In this document: piece after piece, positions 24,759 through 37,500 of the stretch
How positions within the stretch are numbered: the first letter of the stretch is position 1
How the letters are laid out: each line of letters starts with the position of its first letter
NCBI GenBank assembly: GCA_034336665.1
Contig: JAPFBE010000002.1
Coordinates: 14,362,906-14,426,905, forward strand
DNA from: Luscinia megarhynchos
Lineage: Eukaryota; Chordata; Aves; Passeriformes; Turdidae
Length of the DNA stretch: 64,000 bases
Reading direction: 5' to 3'
Notes under the pieces: model-generated
The model's database searches: none
Told to the model about the DNA's origin: nothing
The model's input: the letters and a program-made list of their open reading frames with translations, nothing else
Translations under genes and position numbers: made by a program

Positions 24759-24848
24759 TCCTTTGAGCCGGAGTTGAACCAGCGACCTAAGGATTACTTC
24801 TCAGAGACAGCCTACAGTCCTCCGCTCTACCAGCTGAGCTATCAAAGG
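24759..24848 (-). tRNA. tRNA-Tyr (anticodon GUA) with 17-nt intron
   Basis: This gene encodes the tRNA that decodes tyrosine UAU/UAC codons in cytosolic translation. On the minus strand it starts CCTTTGATAGCTCAGCTGG and folds completely. The 7-bp acceptor stem (CCTTTGA with TCAAAGG) is perfect, and the discriminator base is A. The anticodon stem GAGGA/TCCTT holds the loop with GUA at 24813-24815. A 17-nt intron (24795-24811) is inserted one base 3' of the anticodon, the standard place for nuclear tRNA introns, and tRNA-Tyr genes of animals normally carry one. The A box (TAGCTCAGCTGG) and B box (GGTTCAACTCC) are intact. The mature length without intron and CCA is 73 nt. Compared with the common vertebrate form, one acceptor pair has changed on both strands (C-G to T-A), keeping the pairing. 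A T5 terminator follows. It looks functional and isolated, with no other tRNA in the window. Confidence 0.96.
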
Positions 24849-25835
24849 AAGGTGCAGGGCTGCCAAGAATGAGTCAAGACTCCATCAACAATCGCCTTAG
24901 GCTCTAATGGGCCTCCATATGTATTGCTTTTCACAACAGCAAAACAGTATCCAAAAAAAGGCACAAAGCTAACTCTCCTGCAAAATTGGGTTTTGGTTAC
25001 AAACCTGCCAGTTTTCTCTGCCAAATAGTTCACAGCTCTTATAAGACTGCTGGTGGTGGTAGCGTTAAGGTTGGAGCTCTTCTCATGACCCATATGAAAT
25101 CTGCCTACGGCTTGACAAAGAAATTTGCCCACTCTTCGGTGACCTTGCCACATTTCCTAAGTTGAACCAGGAATAGAGGGAGACCTCCCCTCTACACAAT
25201 TCTCCACAACAGTTCTCCAGCCAAATCCAGTAATAAAACAGCAAACGAAACAGTTAACACCTCCCACGGCTTCCATAGTGAATGCAGAGGAACAGAAAAG
25301 AAGGAAAGAAAGGAATAACCGCTGTGGTTTCAATTCAAATCCCACCAACTCCCTCAGTGCATGCAAGACCCCTCGAACACAGATGAGGTTGCAATGTCTG
25401 GCATTGCAGCCAGTGGCCTCCCCAGCCCCTGGGCCTGGAAGGCTGAGCCCTTTGTGAATCATCTGAGCGCTGCAGCTCACAGCTGTGGCAATTGAAAGCA
25501 AACTACCCTCTTCTTGAATTATAGTGATTCACCAGCATTTGTCTGTCTGAGCAGCAGGGTGGGGCACAAAGCTGTGAGCAGGCACCCTGTTTGCCAAAAC
25601 CATGCCATGCTACTTGTGATGGGAGTGTGCGCAGCAGTGTTACCTCAGTGCCCTACAGCATATCCATCCTTAACCCATGCTTACCTCCTCCTCCGTGTGA
25701 CTCAACCCCAAACACGGGGCTGCTGCAGAAAGCATGTAGCCAGCAGGTTGGGGGAAGTGATTGTTCCTGCGTATTCAGAGCTTATGAGCTTGTATTGGGA
25801 ACACTGTGGCCCACCTTGGCTCCTTGGTATATGGA
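24849..25835. other. Upstream flank of the tRNA gene, no gene recognised
   Basis: Minus-strand open frames of 103 and 114 codons lie immediately upstream of the tRNA (24842-25153 and 25157-25501) but show no recognisable product. Being next to a Pol III gene does not support protein coding. No second tRNA or repeat was seen. Confidence 0.5.
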
Positions 25836-26225
25836 GCAAGGCCAGTGGAGGGGCACCGAGATGGTGAGGGGGCTGGAGCACAGGGTGAGGAGGGAGGCAG
25901 AGAGCTGAGCCTGTTCAGCCTGCAGAAGAGACAGAGGAAGAGAGATCATCCTGCAGTCTGCAACTCCCAAATGGAGAGTTTGGGGAAGGCAGGGCCAGGC
26001 TCTGCTTGGAGGTGCACAGGGAGAGGTGACAGGCACAACCTGCCAGAGAAATATCGGAGAAATCTTGTTGGGATATAAGGGAAGAAAAATACCATGGAAG
26101 TAAAAATTTTCACCATTGCAAAGTTTGCCCAGAGGATGGAATTTTGCAAAGCTTGACTGACACAGCCTTGAGTAATGTGACCTAATTTTAAAGTCTATTC
26201 TGTCTGGAGCAAGAGGTTGGACCAG
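25836..26225 (+). mobile_element. CR1 LINE 3' fragment, divergent
   Basis: The segment starts with gccagtggaggggcaccgag and an atggtgagggggctggagca block. It then has a cctgttcagcctgcagaaga motif, and later the pieces tgcccagaggatggaattt, gcttgactgacacagccttg and gagcaagaggttggaccag. This is the sense-strand order of an avian CR1 3' region, so the copy is on the plus strand. The right end stops in the ggttggacca region before any terminal ATTCTATG repeat, so the tail is lost or eroded. There are many mismatches, so it is older than the 4135 copy. Open frames over it on both strands are repeat-derived. Confidence 0.85.
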
Positions 26226-27528
26226 CAAATGAGAACACAACAGTGATGTCCATGTCAGGAGGGTGACTCCACAGAGCAGATGAACTCACAGCAAAACTAT
26301 CACTGTGTACCTCTGTTTGGAAAATACAGCTCTTTGTCTTAACAACCAAACTTGCACACACATTCTATTTATTTTCATACTACCAGACATCTTTATACTC
26401 CTTCACTAAAACCAATGCATATCTCGAAACAAACTCAATAAGATGTCTTCCTGGTTTTGTTCCTGGGAACATAGGAATGTCGGGAAATATTTGACTTATC
26501 TACAAGGTTCTGCTGCAGTTTCTCAGAGGCCTAATCCTTGGACCTGTGATGTGTCATGACAGTCACTTACCCACCAGCAACACATCAGCTGATGCTGTAA
26601 AGAAAAGCATATGGTTGAGAGAAAAAGAGAACTGCTGTATGCCAGATATCTGCACTCTCTGGGGTCAGATGGCCTAGGTGGAAAGAGGACCCCTATGCAA
26701 GAATGTGGGGTTGATCTTGCACTGGAGAAAGAATAGCACAACAGATAACAAGGACCCAAACTCCTAAATCAGAGCAGATCACATAACCCCAGGGATCTAA
26801 TCTTTTCCAGCTTGCAGTCCCCACAGCATTTTCAAGGGGCACTTCAGGATCCTTTCAAGCCAATTTAAGACCATTGTCATGAGTCTGCCTTTTCTGAGTT
26901 ACCTTCCACAGACTCCTTAAAAATAATCCACTAGTTCTCACCCACACATTCAAGGACCCCAAAACTGAAATTAATGCTTTACCCAGTGTAAATCTTAGGC
27001 ACTGTCATCTAATCCAAGGTAACAAATACAGACATTTTAGGGCTAGCATCGCCATCTCTTTGCTGCCAGAAGTTACTAGTGAAGATAACCCTAAACAATT
27101 TGTACTCTCCTGTAAGAAATCAGTAGTGGTTAAAGTCAAGATAAAAATTCAAATGGATCAGATAAAAAGTGGATGCTGTTACTATCTATGCATGAACAAA
27201 TGGGATGCAGAAACCACAGTGTTGCCTTGACAATAAAAAGCATTGGAGATGTCTTTTCATGCAACTTGCTAGCAGTGATATATGGGTGATTTGTGAAAGA
27301 TATTCTAAACTACAAATGTACCCTCCAGGGCAGCTTTTCAAAGTAGATATTCCTAGGAAAAATTAATTAATTTTTTCTTGATTTTTGTTTTAACTTGGTA
27401 AGCTTTGAATGCTTAACAGAATTAAAATTTGGCATGGAGTTCATGAAAGATCTCTGATTATTTCGATTCTTTTAACTGATTAAATGAAGATACCAAGCTT
27501 TGAGAGCCATGTGACTGGAGCCCTGAGC

Positions 27529-27536
27529 TATATAAA
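27529..27536 (+). promoter_or_regulatory. Candidate TATA box
   Basis: TATATAAA followed by GGG is close to the ideal TATA consensus. About 90 bases further on, an AGAG|GTAAAG at 27621/27622 looks like a good splice donor, giving room for a short first exon starting near 27560. No downstream coding exon is recognised, so this would be a non-coding or unidentified transcript if real. TATA-like strings also occur by chance in AT-rich DNA. Confidence 0.3.
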
Positions 27537-28866
27537 GGGAACAGCTCACCTGTTTCATGTGGTGTAGAATAAGATGAAAGGAAAGGATGTAGCTTGAAAG
27601 CAGGATAGAGAACAGCCAGAGGTAAAGCTACTAATAGCTGGACTGTATAATTACACTTGCTAATGCTATGTGTTTTGTTAAAATCAGATTAGCAAATGAT
27701 GGTCTCCAGTGTTTTGTATACTTACAGACTGACTTTCTAAGGTGGCCTTAAATGGTTTAAAGGTTTTTGGGGTTTTTTTTCCAGGGAAAAAAAATCTGAT
27801 TTATTCTGAGGGATTTGCAGGAATTGTTTTCTCTTCTTTTGAGGTGGAAATGCACACAAGCTCTGAACATGAGCATTAGACTGGACTCACAATAAATTTG
27901 TGAAATCTCTGTGTTCCCTTTAGTTCTGTCTGGTGTGTGTAGCCACTAGTTGACTTCTGTGGTTTCTGCACCACCAGCTAGGGATGATCTCAGGGTATCT
28001 CAATTTGGTAGCTTTGTGCTCTTACTCCTACAAGAGGAGAGGAGGTTTTCCTAAAGACTGCTACTCACAGCAACTTGAATTTAGAGTCTGAAGCATCAGA
28101 AAAACAATCATTTCCCTCTGTTAAAATTCAAAATAGAAATCTCTTTGGGCCAGGGACTACCTTGGTATTTAAAGGCTGAATAGCAGCTGGCACAACAGAC
28201 CCCCAGCCCAGTCTGATGACCCCAGGCTCTGTTGTGATGTAAATAATATGTAGGACTGCTTGGGCCAGCTTCAGAGACAACTCTAATAATGTCAGTGTGA
28301 ATGAATGCCAAGGGGCAGGAAGGTGGGAATGAAGAAAGAAAAGAATTGGGAGAGCACATGAAGGCTTCATAAAAGGGAAGTTTGATTGCATCACCACAGT
28401 GTGGGCTGCATTTCAGAAACACGGAGTTTATAGGACATTACTTACAGCTACCAGTTTTTGTTGTGCTCAGAGAATCCATTTTACACTTCTGATGCTGCTC
28501 TGTTATCAGTAAGACATCCAGAGGGAAGTATCCTTTGGGTATTCCACACCTGAGCTGCTGAATTTTGCTACATAACAACCTTATAGGTCTGGGGTGGTTT
28601 TTAATAAAAATAAAATATTATCTTCACCGACAAATTTCTAATTCTGTTTTTTTCCTAGGTGCAAGACAAGACTAATGAAGTGTGAGCTTTCTTTGATGAT
28701 GATCAGCCCAGGAAGTTTTGATACTTGGGTGGCAATTAAGCACAGCTGGGACACGGCATTACACAGATACAATGTGCTAGCTCCCAGGTGCTGCAAAGTG
28801 CAAGCCATCAGAGAGCCTGACCCTATGCAATTAGCTAGTTTCAGTCCAACAAGCACCACCGTGCAC

Positions 28867-28888
28867 TTGTTTGTTTGTTTGTTTGTTT
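28867..28888. repeat. Short (TTTG)n simple repeat
   Basis: About five uninterrupted TTGT/TTTG units lie in otherwise unique sequence. The array lengthens nearby open frames and has no evident role. Confidence 0.9.
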
Positions 28889-30286
28889 AAGCAGTTTTCC
28901 CCTCTGTGTGTCCTCACTGCTTTGCCATAACAGCTGTAAAGGCTGTGGCCTCACTGGAAGCTTCAGTGGCATCACCTGCATCAGGGAGGGCAGTAGTGCA
29001 GAGTACAAAAGTGGCACTATTTGGGGCACGGGAGACCCCCCCACCTGCTGTGACTGCTTCCCTTCAGGTGGCACTGCTTCCATCCAGCCACTTCCCTTCC
29101 CCTGCTCATCAGGCCTCTCAAAGTATAAAAGCCCTAATGAAAATGAAACATGCCTGTCATATATAACGAGGAAAGGCTCAACTGCTGGCAAAAAAAGTAG
29201 TGTGAAATTACAGTATCAGTGTGAGAGGGAGAGATATGAGCCCTCAGTCCCCAGGAGAGAATTTGAAAGTGCATAATTTTCTCCATTCATAAGTGGCATT
29301 TAAGGGGCAGCTTTTGGAAGCTGAGAGGAAAACCCAGAAGAAAAAGAGCACTTACAAGTGGAATGAATATTTCTGTCCTAAATATTTGGGACCCTTTTTT
29401 GATACATAGGCTTGGTTTAGCACTGGGAGATGTGCATGCACAGCCCTGATGAATTGGTGTAGTTCCCAATGTTTTTCAACCCACACCTAATGCTTTATCT
29501 AGCCTTTCTGAAGACTCAATACCAAATACTTTAGAAGTTACTACAACGACAACAAACGAATAACAACAACAAAAAAAAAGTACTAGGATATAACTCTTTG
29601 GCTGTCTTTTCTCTTCATGGAAGAATTTTGCAGCTCTGGGTAAGGAGAAGACTCGTTTGTGTCAGGTCTGGCTGTGGTAGGGGATACTTGTCTCTCACAC
29701 TCATAAGAATATAATTTATTTTTAAAGAGCACTTTAATATAGTATAACAATATTACTACACATCTTGCTTAAGCAAAGAATTTTTCAAATCTATATTCAG
29801 TGCCAGATAGAGTGGCTATAAAATGAGTTACTGTACCTTATATTTCTGGCTTGGCTATAGTGATAGGAAGTTAATTAGACAAACTCTGACCACATATTGC
29901 TGATCCAAATCTGCATTACTTGGACATATAAGAATTATATGAGAATTACCAGCTGCATGAGAGCTCATGTTTCTGGAGGGAGCTGGACTTAAAGGATGAA
30001 ATAACAGGTAGAGGAGTGGAGAACGATGGCCACTGTGGGACCCAAACCAGTGAAGTAAGTAGCAGCATTTAAGTTCTCTTCCAGCTAGACTTTAACACCT
30101 CAAAGTGCAGCCAGAATATGTTAGATGCATGTCTGAGACATGAATGCTGGCTTAAACCACGTGCAAAACTAAGCTCTAAACACAGTTTGACTTTTCCAGG
30201 TTATTCTTCATTTCAGAGAACAGTGAATTGGAGCCAATTGCACACACTAATCCAGATAGAGCAGACCTTACATTTCATAACCCATG

Positions 30287-30308
30287 AGGTTACTGACCTC
30301 ATTGACCT
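30287..30308. promoter_or_regulatory. Composite nuclear-receptor half-site cluster (IR1 + DR3)
   Basis: Three hexamers related to AGGTCA fall in 22 bases. AGGTTA at 30287 and TGACCT at 30294 form an inverted repeat spaced by one base. TGACCT at 30294 and TGACCT at 30303 form a perfect direct repeat spaced by three. IR1 is the arrangement classically bound by FXR/RXR and DR3 the one bound by VDR/RXR. Binding here is inference only. Confidence 0.35.
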
Positions 30309-32565
30309 GTCAAATTCTGCTGGGCCATAATAGACCCAGATTAATAGACCTACCAGGATTCAGCAGACCAGGCAACAGCAATTTCAAACCTAGGCTCACC
30401 TCAGCCATTACAAGAAAAAACTTTGGTCAGTGTTTTCTGATGCCTCTTTTGCAAGCATCAGAGTTTAGGGGAAATTATTGTTGAGAACTACTGTAACCTT
30501 AAAAAAAAAAAATCTATTGTGTTCCCACTTCTTTGGTAAGAGCTGTGTAATCCCTCCTTTTTCTTAGGTTAGGCTTGGATGCAGCACTGACTGGGCCAAG
30601 GGATCTTATTGCTATTAGCTGATGTGTGTTATTTGTATTGCTACAGGACTCTGGGACCCCAAATGGGGATTAAGGTCCCGTTGCACTATAAAAACAAACA
30701 TCACACAGACAGTTCTCTGCCCCTGGGAGCTAATCTTTGGCCATTTCTCTGCAGCATCTGGGGATGAAGCAGGGCATAAGGAAGTGTATTAGGGTATACT
30801 GTATGGACTGCAAATAATCTTATTCCTGTAACCCTTGTCCTTTCTTACCATACTGCCTCTCTTCTGTTTGTTAATCTATTTTACCATTTCAGTTTAAATT
30901 TAATTTGTGAGCTTCTTGGGCAAAACTCTTTGTGTCTTTTCTTTTGTTATGTTTATTATGTTTTTTATTTTCCCTTTTGCATGGGTTTGAGCCACAAAAA
31001 AATAATATGCATTATTGAAAACATGAAAGAAAACTTCCTTCCCTCCCTAAAAAAAATTAATGGATATGATCTATTTAAATGTGCTTCTCTGAAGTGTTAT
31101 GATTTTGTACCTCTATAGAGCCTAACGTACACCTGTGGATCAATGAGCAACACAATCAGTATGGCAGTACAAATAAAGAAATCTGGTCTACATGTATATA
31201 CACACCAAGTACTCCTCCAGAAGATATGCAGACAAAGGAGCTATATCTGCAAAATAATTCCTACTGGTTAAATACAAAAAAACCACCCTGCTGGTATACT
31301 GCATTGTGATTGATAAATTGGATTTGTAGGGCCATGTAAAGATAAAACAATGTGACAGAATCAAGGGAAAACAATCTCAGCATCTCCAGAACCTAGAATG
31401 AAATATGGACATTTTCCCACCTCATTCCTTCCAGTCCAGCCTCACACCTCTTCCCCTGCCTACAGCCATAGCAGCTTCAGCTGTACCAAGGGACTATTTC
31501 TGGGGAAAGGGAGGAGTTTGGGCATAGGCAGTGTCTAACCTTTCCTGGGGAAGAAACTGCCTGGACTAAAGCAATAGCTAGAGCAGCCAGGTCCAACAGC
31601 CCTGCCACCATCCCTCTCTCCAGAATCTTACACAACTTATGCATGCCCTGGAAGAGAAACAGTGAGAGGCATTTGCTGAAAACTTGTTTAAAAGGCTGTG
31701 CTGAAGAACTATAAACAATACAGTGTGTTAGTTTTCACGGACAGAGTAAGGAAGAGGGTACAGAGAGTTTGATGGTGCAATTCACTCTTGCTTTCCCTCC
31801 GGGCCATGCGTATCCCACCCACCATCTCTCAATACACCAACTCTCTCCACAGTTCCACAGTCAAGGCTGCAAACTATTTGGATTAGATGAGGAATTTCAA
31901 GTGGAAACGCTCTGGATGTGTGTGAACGCCTGTGTGAAGCTGAACTGTGTTTAAAGAAAACAAATGGCTTCTCAGAGTACCTCTGCAAGGTCCTCTTCTA
32001 AAAGGGGGCACAGGTAACTCTCGTTTTTCCTGCCACTGCAAACTTAAATGGGATCATGGGGCGGGGGGAGGTCCTGAAAGCAGAGAATCAGGGAAAATCC
32101 ATGACAGCTACAGTATGAATAAACTGGCAAGATATGCTGTAAATAGCTCTGATACTGAACAAAAATAAAACAGAAAAAAATCGTATTGCAGCCATTTTAA
32201 GATTCCTGCTTCCTTCTTCACCCTTGCCACTAAGCAGGTTTCTTCAACATGTGACAAGAAGAATTCAGAGGGATGCTTGCCAAGTGTTTTCTGACCCAAA
32301 TCCTAGAGGTATCCTCCATCTGCAGCAACAGACAGCTTGCTGTGGTCTGTCATTACCTTCTGTTTGGTTTTCAACACCAGCTACCCTAGTTAATGAAAGA
32401 AGATGCAACCACCACAGAAATCGAACAGACAAACTTTAGCAGCATTTCTGGGAAGTTTAGAGGAAGATTTCTCTAATCTTGAATAGGCAGAATGCTGGGC
32501 AATGACTGAGGCATGCATATGTAAGCCCACTGCTAATAGCAAACTCATATATTAGGAAAACAGGC

Positions 32566-32574
32566 TATATAAAA
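32566..32574 (+). promoter_or_regulatory. Candidate TATA box, weak context
   Basis: TATATAAAA lies in AT-rich sequence. A 101-codon open frame begins just downstream, but it starts with GTG and is not recognised. Apart from the motif there is no supporting promoter evidence. Confidence 0.15.
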
Positions 32575-34578
32575 CCAGGTGGCCGGGATTTCAGGAAAAG
32601 AAATGAAAGGCAGAGCTAACCATTCAGTTTCTGTCACAACATCACACCTACCTACTCGGCCTCTATCTGCAGGCAATAAATGTCATAGCTTGAAAGAGTC
32701 AGGCTGTCAGAAATATTTTTTTCCTGCAAGACTGAGATCCAGCTACACATCCATAAAGTTCTATGTAAATGTTTGCATGTGGCCCTTCACATCTAAGGTC
32801 TCTAGCAATGCATGGTATTTAGCAAAATGCCATTCCCCTAAAGGGCAGCATATTTTTATTCTTATAATTTTGCATGGAAATTAAAATGAACATATTTTAA
32901 CATGGGAAAAGAAAACACTTTTACCTCCCAGCTAGGCACTGCTGCATCACAGTGCCACTGCTGCTGACGGTAGCCTGATATTTTTCTCTGCATATTCAGA
33001 AACAATTCAAATGTAACAAATGCCCATTTACCTACCACATAAACGGAGGTACTTAAAATGCTTGTCTTTGATAAACCATTCTCCCCTTCGAGGATCCATT
33101 AGGCCCAACATGAATGAAGCCTAAAAAGCTACTTACAGCTTTTGGAGAATTCTCTAGATTTCCAGCTTCACATTTCAGTTACTGCGATGTTTGCATTAAG
33201 ATGCTTGTCTGAGTTCTGCCCTGCAGGATTCAGAAAAAGAAAAATGTTCCTTTTGTATTGAACACAACCGGTAGGTGTTTAGCTATTTTTTGTGTATTAT
33301 GACAGTACCATCTGGCATTCATCTGCCGGGTACCTCAGGAGAATGTCCCCTTCCTACTTGTCTGTATGATGCTGGCCAAAATGACAGAGTACACCAAAGG
33401 TTAACTTCCTGTAATGCGGTCCCTTGGCTTATCTTGAGTAAGACAGTAGCTCCTTTATATTCCCAACTTTGCACTTCACATTTCTCCTGCCTGCCTGGAA
33501 AACGGGGTCATAGGAGATTCCTGTGGGTCAGACACCTCCTAATGTGAAGCCAGGGGTAATCCTAACAAACTTAGTAACAACAGTCTGTAAGGCCAGTCAG
33601 CGCTGCACATGCAGAAGGAAATGTGGAATTGAAATGGAAACCTGCCCAGTTAGGTTTGCTCTGTTCCACTGAAAAGCTTTGTACAGTGGAAGCATAAACA
33701 AACCACTGCTCTTAGAAGTCATGGTTCACCTGCTGACTCAAACACTCATGTCTGTCAAGCAGCATGAGAGAGGCCAAGGGGACTATCTGTTTGGGTTTCT
33801 CTTTAGGTCTCAGCCTAATTTATCTTGTCAGTTCCAAGATCTCCATTCCTTTCTTGAAAGGACTATAAAGGAAGTTGGGCTTAGCTGTGCCCTCCAATTA
33901 TTTGATTATTTTTAAGCAAACAAGCAAGAACTTATCATGGACCAGTTCAGATTGCCTAGTTCAACTCCTGAGTAACTCTTAAAGCTGTTTTCATCCTACC
34001 CCCTTCCTCAGATGGCAGTTCCTTCATCCCTTTGAGGATATATACTTTAATACTCCTAACCTGCTTCTTGCAAACAGCCTTTTCAAGAGAAACAAGCCAG
34101 TCTTGAGCAATTAAGACCTATAGATCTCCCTTCACTTCCTTCAAAGCCATTGTGGAGGTGCAGCTGAAACCCATTAAATTCAATTGAGCCCAAATGGCCC
34201 ATAAGTCATACGGAAACTTCCTCTGGGCTTTTAACAAAGAGCCTTGCTTTAAATTCCAAATTACAAACAAATTCAGTGTGTTCAGCTTTCACATAAAACA
34301 TAAAAATTAAAGAAAACATACAGAGGAAAAGTTGCATCAAATCAGGGAGCATTATAAGAAAGCACAAGCAGCTACTCTTGTTCTGAAGTTACATTCTTCA
34401 GTAAGAAATGTCATATTAATTCATGGCAGTATTTTCTTTAGTCTGGACTTAGAGCATGCTTTATTCAGTGTGTGACTAAGAAAAACTGGTGGAATTCCTG
34501 ACCCTATTCTCCCCTCTGACTTTTCCCAACAATGGCTAATAATTATATATAATCACATATATGCACATAATTTGATGC

Positions 34579-34599
34579 ATATATATATATATATATATG
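34579..34599. repeat. (AT)n microsatellite
   Basis: About ten AT dinucleotides lie within a wider AT-rich patch from 34540 to 34700. Confidence 0.9.
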
Positions 34600-37500
34600 T
34601 ATAATTATACTTTATTGCATATAGCTACCAGATTAATCTCAGGTTCCTCTATAATAAGTAGATAATAAACATTTATAGACTATATATACTCAACATTAAA
34701 TATTACTTTATTGTGGGTCAGTTTTTTATCAAGTTGACAAATTTATTAATGTGGCTTTATAATAGAACTCTCAATCTGTCTAAGATTAGGGATCAATATA
34801 TGTACTGCAGGATCATAAGTCAGCTAAACACTGAAAAGATACAGGCAGATGCTGAACTTGAAAATTATACAGCAAAATTGTTCCATAATACATCTTTATT
34901 CAGACCCCCCCATGGGACTGGCACACTGTAAAAGCCTTAAAAGAGCCTCAGCTTGAGGGTTAATTTCACCCTAAGGGCTCTAGGAATAACTGGAGGCCCA
35001 GATCTTTATGGCTTTGTATCAATTAATGGTTTTTACATTCTTTTTAACAAGAACTTGATGAAAAATATCCTGCTCTACCTATTCTATTTGGCACCCAAGT
35101 TACAAGTCATTAGAAGTATCTGAATCAGTTTTAAAAGTGCTGTGGAGTGATATTTTCTGAAGGTAATGGCTCTGAGAACGCAGACTCACACGTGTTCCCG
35201 AGGCACAAGAGATCTGAAACTGAGACAAAAGGCAGCAGTGGCTTTTGCTTTCACTGATCAGCACTGTGCCAAGCACTGCTCCAGAATGTAAGGGGCTTGG
35301 TGGTACATTCCCATACAGCTCCAATGCCTTTGCCAGGTGGGGCAGGGCTGCCCACAGAGGGGCCCAGGGCTGACTGACCATGGTGGGTGGGTCAGGGCAC
35401 CCACACATGGACTCTGCCTCCTCCCCACATCCCTGTGGCAAATCCTTTCAGACAGCTTTGTACAGACCCGCTGGCAAGGGCTGTTAAGACTATGACAACT
35501 AAACAGCCAGCTCTGTTTCTGCCATCCCTCCTCCCACTCCTCTCCTTCCCCCTGCCCCTTCTCCCTACCTCCTCCCTCTGTGACAGCCCAGCACTCCTTC
35601 AACTCACTGAACTTAGCAAAAGCAAACACTTCAACAGAGCCTCATACAACGAGCAAGAGGGATGACAGTGCAAGGAAGGTAGGACTGTGAGGCCAGGAGC
35701 AGAGAAAGGAGGTGCAGGAATGAATTGTGGCAACAATCTGCTTCATGGACCCACATCTGAGAGGCATCAGGTTTGTTAAATTAACAAGAGAAAAGGATAG
35801 CTGAAATGTGTTAGCCTGCATCTAAGAACAAAAAATAGGTCAGCACAGTATATTTTTATATGCATAATGTACTATGTATAGTGTACTATATATATTTTAT
35901 ATATGTAGCAGCTTGACTCTCACCCCACTCCTTTCTCAACATCTCCCGAAATTCATTGGCACTTAAATCTCACGCCTGACACAGAGATAACAGTAACAGA
36001 AACTACAGAACTTCAAAGATGCCTACTGAGGTCTGGGAATATTAAACAGACAACCCATTTCACAACAATGAATTAAGAAACACTTATTAGGAAAGTTTTA
36101 GGGGTGGCAGAGAACAGAAAGGAGAGGAATGACTGCAAACCTAGAAAGGAGAAACGATGCTGAAAAATGATACCTGTTTGAAAGAAGTATGTTCTCTGGT
36201 TTATGTTTTTTCCAATTGTCCTGAGCTGCATATTCCACAGGAACACTGTAAATCTGAGGAATTGTGGACAGGACATGTTGAATTTTGAGTAAGAGGGAGA
36301 AGGAGAGGGGATTCATTCACTCTCTGCTGAGTCCCCACTGCCAAGCAATAGTAAATTAAGACTGCCTGAGAAACCAAGCGTGCTGAAATCTCCTCTTCTG
36401 GTGGATAAAAATTATCTGAAGGCAAATTCATCCCCATAGCTATAATGGGCTTACCCTAAGCTTCACAACCCAGAAAATGGCAAGAATTTAAGTAATAATA
36501 AAATCCCCCCAAAAACACAAGCCAATATTCCAGCCACGTGGAAGGAAATAGTTCAGTATGATTCAACTGATGTTTGAGGGAAAAGATGGGAAATCTCGGG
36601 ATGAGTCTGCAGCATTAAACACACCAACACCACCAAATGCAGAGATGCCTGCAGATCCAACACATCCCCATCTCAAGCCCAGCTCTGACCCAATTTGTCT
36701 TGGGCTGGCCCAAATACAGGAAAAACACTGGCACCTGTCAGTCACTGTTAGGATACTTTTGTTTACAAGCTAATTCATGAGTGCTTTTGAAAACACTCAT
36801 TTATTTTTTTTCCCCTGAACAAAACGCATGACTTCTAATTTGAAAGGGGATTTTTAAATGGTTATGATTCACGGAGATTTATGGACGTTTCCCAGGGAGT
36901 TTCAAAACCTGGACTTTCTTCCCACAACTCCCAGGAAATGCAGTTAAAAGTCTCCCAGAGGTCGTTAGTTCAGCGTGTCTGGACTGGTAGTGCAGGACAA
37001 TCACCTGGCAGCATCCATCCCAACACCTGTGTGGGGAGCAGAACCCTCACAGATGCTATCCAAGGTTGTGCTCAAAACTATCCCCCAGTGTGGTTGGGAC
37101 CAGCATGAACTTGGACAACAGTCTCACGTGTCATTTCCATTTGCATGTTGCTAATTTATAGAGAAACAGGATAGGCCTGGAGGCCAGCAGAACAAACTGA
37201 GGGAAGGGGCACAGGGGATGCTCACTTAGGGAAATGAACCTTCGGAAATTTCTTAATCCAAAAGCACTTTAAGGACACTATTCTTTTAAACCTAAGAACT
37301 ATTTTGCATTAATCCTGATTTAGCCACTGAGATTTTCAGCTCAAACTGGTTACAGTAAATAATGCACTGGAAAGCCCTGGGTGAGGCTTTTCTCGCCCAT
37401 CTGCCTCACACAGGACTCACTTCCAAGAGATCTTTAAATGTCAGTCCTTGAGCAATGGGTTTCATTCTCCAGAGCCTGTTGCCTTGCACAATTTGAAGGG

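Larger units (their letters stand above)
26226..34578. other. Gene-poor stretch with candidate regulatory motifs
   Basis: No coding exon can be supported. The stretch holds a strong TATA-like box at 27529 with a donor-like site downstream, an acceptor-like site near 28658, a TTTG run, a nuclear-receptor half-site cluster at 30287-30308 and a second TATA-like box at 32566. Open frames reach 133 codons (28875-29276, plus strand) without a recognisable product. Confidence 0.5.

Noticed and set aside
24842..25153. Minus-strand open frame next to the tRNA gene
   Set aside because: Its end is set by a chance stop near the tRNA 5' end. There is no recognisable protein and no reason to link it to the tRNA.
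25591..26240. Several overlapping open frames of 90-152 codons
   Set aside because: Much of their length is the CR1 copy at 25836-26225, and no product is recognised in the remainder.
33950..33980. Possible CR1 tail (gcctagttcaactcctgag)
   Set aside because: Only a short phrase matches and the neighbouring CR1 blocks are absent, so it was left uncalled.
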